Notes under the pieces: model-generated
What the model was told of the DNA's origin: nothing
The model's database searches: none
What the model saw: the letters and a program-made list of their open reading frames with translations, nothing else
Position numbers and translations under genes: made by a program
Source: Sulfurimonadaceae bacterium
Lineage (GTDB): Bacteria > Campylobacterota > Campylobacteria > Campylobacterales > Sulfurimonadaceae
Assembly: GCA_026193155.1 (NCBI GenBank)
Contig: JAPHSI010000073.1
Span: 1-6,731 of the forward strand
Direction: 5' to 3'
DNA length: 6,731 nt
Shown: positions 5,182 to 6,731 of the stretch, piece after piece
Layout of the letters: each line of letters opens with the position of its first letter
Position numbering within the stretch: the stretch's first letter is position 1

Positions 5182-6333
5182 ATGTATAGAATATTAATCG
5201 TAGATGACAGTATAGTAAACATAACCTTTATGCAAAAAATACTTTCAAATGAGTATGAAATAGAAACAGCTTTGAGTGCAAAAGAAGCTTTTGAAAAATT
5301 AGAGAAGGTGCAGGTTAATTTAATATTATTAGACATTTCAATGCCGCAGATGGATGGTTATGAGATGATTAAAATATTGAAATCGGATGAGAAAACAAAA
5401 GCTATCCCCGTTATATTTGTATCTGCATTAAGTGAAAACTCTGATGAAGTAAAAGGTTTAGAACTTGGTGCTGTTGATTATATAACTAAACCAGTGATAA
5501 GTTCTCTTGTAAAAGCTCGTGTAGCTACTCATATTCAATTAAGTGAGCAAAAAAAAGAATTAAATCAGTATAAAAACTATCTTGAGCAAAAAGTAGAAGA
5601 GGAAATCTCAAAAAGAAAAGAACAAGAAAAAGTGCTTTTTCAGCAGTCTAAATTAGCTGCAATGGGTGAGATGATGGATGCAGTAGCTCATCAATGGTCA
5701 CAGCCACTTACTTTAATCGGTTTAAGAGCAAGTTTATTGACATCTGATTTTGAATATGGTGAAGTTGATGCAGAATATTTAAAAAATTATGAATCAAATA
5801 TATCTGAACAGATACAACATATGATGGAAACTTTAAATGAATTTAGAACTTTTTTTAGACCAAATAAAAAAACAGAAGAGTTTGATATTAAAACTATGAT
5901 TAATTCGGCACTACACCTTTTAAAAGATGAACTTCTAAAAAATACTATTGAAGTATCCGTAAATGAAAAGGGTAAGTTTAAAATTAACGGTATAGAAAAT
6001 GAGATGAAGCATTTTATGTTAAATATTATAAACAATGCTAAAGATGCTTTTAATGAAAATAATATAAAAGATAGAAAAATTCAGATTAATATTTTAAGAG
6101 ATGAAAATTATAATAAAATAGAGATAATCGATAATGCAGGCGGAATACCGGAAAATATAATAGATGATATATTTAAAGCAAACGTTACAACTAAAGAGGA
6201 AGGAAAAGGAACTGGTATAGGTCTTTATATGACCAAACAAATAGCAGAAAAACATAACGGTATTTTAGAAGTTAGCAATGTAAAAAACGGTGCTAAATTT
6301 GTTCTTAAAATACCGACTAATAAAGAGAAGTGA
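5182..6333 (+). CDS. Soluble hybrid sensor: response-regulator receiver domain fused to histidine kinase
   Basis: I start this 383-residue protein at ATG 5182 because AAAGGGG (5166-5172) lies 9 nt upstream and the receiver domain begins at once (MYRILIVDDS). An upstream ATG at 5146 would add 12 residues without family likeness. Residues 1-118 are a receiver domain: Asp8/Asp9 acidic pair, phospho-acceptor Asp51 in LLDISMPQMDGYE, Ser81 and Lys103 (ITKP). Residues 119-155 form a charged coiled-coil linker. The kinase follows: phospho-acceptor His170 in MGEMMDAVAHQWSQPL, N box NIINNAKDAF (281-290), G1 box DNAGG (317-321) and G2 box GKGTGIGL (341-348). There is no membrane segment or separate sensory domain, so the input is probably phosphorylation of the receiver domain by another kinase. 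The output partner is not in the window. Its gene follows mnmD by 77 nt; a shared function is not suggested. The 3' end overlaps riboflavin synthase by 17 nt. Confidence 0.93.
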   Translation: MYRILIVDDSIVNITFMQKILSNEYEIETALSAKEAFEKLEKVQVNLILLDISMPQMDGYEMIKILKSDEKTKAIPVIFVSALSENSDEVKGLELGAVDYITKPVISSLVKARVATHIQLSEQKKELNQYKNYLEQKVEEEISKRKEQEKVLFQQSKLAAMGEMMDAVAHQWSQPLTLIGLRASLLTSDFEYGEVDAEYLKNYESNISEQIQHMMETLNEFRTFFRPNKKTEEFDIKTMINSALHLLKDELLKNTIEVSVNEKGKFKINGIENEMKHFMLNIINNAKDAFNENNIKDRKIQINILRDENYNKIEIIDNAGGIPENIIDDIFKANVTTKEEGKGTGIGLYMTKQIAEKHNGILEVSNVKNGAKFVLKIPTNKEK

Positions 6334-6731
6334 TATTGTTTATTTCATCCCAAGTTAAAGAGTTTGCTTTTGATTGATGTGAAATGATATGTGCAACATA
6401 ACGTGCAAACATATCTGTTTCTATATTTACACGATACCCTTTTTTATAGTTGCGTATAAGTGTCTCTTTCATAGTGTGTGGGATAATAGTTAAACGAAAG
6501 CTATCATCAAATACTTCATTTACAGTTAGGCTTACCCCGTCTATTGTAATAGAGCCTTTTGGAATTACGTAAGCTATAAATGTTTTTGGCAAGCTAATAA
6601 AAATATCGTAAGAGTTTCCATTGTTTTTAACCTCACTCACTTCTCCAACACAATCAACATGCCCTTGAACTACATGACCGTCAAACCTATCACCCATCAT
6701 CATAGCAGGTTCTATGTGCACTTCGTTTTTA
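6317..6731 (-). CDS. ribE: Riboflavin synthase alpha subunit, 3' part
   Basis: The last 138 residues of riboflavin synthase, which converts two molecules of 6,7-dimethyl-8-ribityllumazine to riboflavin plus a pyrimidinedione. The frame stays open to the window edge (residues K-N-E-V before HIEPAMMMGD), so about 60-70 N-terminal residues lie outside. GTG at 6719-6721 is an internal Val, not the start. The end of the first lumazine-binding repeat shows GDRFDGHVVQGHVDCVGEV. The second repeat is complete, with GSITIDGVSLTVNEV, the IIPHTMKETLI stretch and VNIETDMFARYV. These are the usual positions of substrate-binding Ser/Thr and His residues. The stop (complement of 6317-6319) lies inside the end of the kinase gene on the other strand. 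The family is often named ribE in proteobacteria and ribC in E. coli. Confidence 0.95.
   Translation of the reverse strand, partial: KNEVHIEPAMMMGDRFDGHVVQGHVDCVGEVSEVKNNGNSYDIFISLPKTFIAYVIPKGSITIDGVSLTVNEVFDDSFRLTIIPHTMKETLIRNYKKGYRVNIETDMFARYVAHIISHQSKANSLTWDEINNITSLY

Noticed and set aside
5787..6035. Minus-strand frame of hydrophobic residues inside the histidine kinase
   Set aside because: The apparent membrane-like Phe/Ile/Ser composition is the usual mirror of an AT-rich coding strand.
1..6731. CRISPR array, transposon, phage, toxin-antitoxin or defence system
   Set aside because: No regularly spaced repeats, transposase, integrase or defence-type domains are visible on either strand; the window is core metabolism and regulation.

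Overview
The window is AT-rich bacterial DNA. It looks like a chromosomal segment from a Campylobacterota (epsilonproteobacterial) relative of Sulfurimonas or Sulfurovum. This rests on the four-subunit-type pyruvate:ferredoxin oxidoreductase genes ordered delta-alpha-beta, a histidine kinase with the AVAHQWSQPL phospho-acceptor motif common in that group, a small periplasmic c-type cytochrome, and low-GC codon use. The taxonomic call is inference from protein character, not from a marker gene.

Region 1 (1-2403, + strand) is the 3' part of a por operon. It holds the end of the ferredoxin-like delta subunit (porD), then complete porA (alpha) and porB (beta), with 2- and 11-nt gaps. Together with a gamma subunit outside the window they would oxidise pyruvate to acetyl-CoA and CO2, or run the reverse carboxylation in a reductive-TCA organism, using ferredoxin or flavodoxin. 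A 223-nt gap follows. It carries a GC-richer hairpin with a T-run (probable terminator) nested in a longer imperfect palindrome, then a very AT-rich luxS leader.

Region 2 (2627-3941, + strand) is a tight three-gene unit: luxS, a 100-residue acidic NifX-like protein starting directly after the luxS stop, and a 174-residue protein overlapping it by 17 nt that looks like a degenerate class I methyltransferase. The last two are of unknown function.

Region 3 (3951-6333) has a small c-type cytochrome on the minus strand, converging with region 2 across 9 nt. It is divergent, across a 110-nt gap with two inverted repeats, from a tRNA-modifying methyltransferase of the MnmD/MnmC2 family. That reading frame has no ATG, GTG or TTG covering its conserved N-terminus. 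The only sensible start is an ATA codon behind a good ribosome binding site, or the start has been lost. A soluble REC-histidine kinase follows on the + strand.

Region 4 (6317-6731, minus strand) is the 3' part of riboflavin synthase alpha subunit. It converges on the kinase gene and overlaps its end by 17 nt.

Most of this is ordinary core metabolism and regulation. I see no CRISPR array, transposase, phage gene, tRNA, rRNA or defence system. The points most worth a second look are the ATA start of the methyltransferase, the two unknown genes attached to luxS, the palindrome behind porB, and the cytochrome with no distal methionine.
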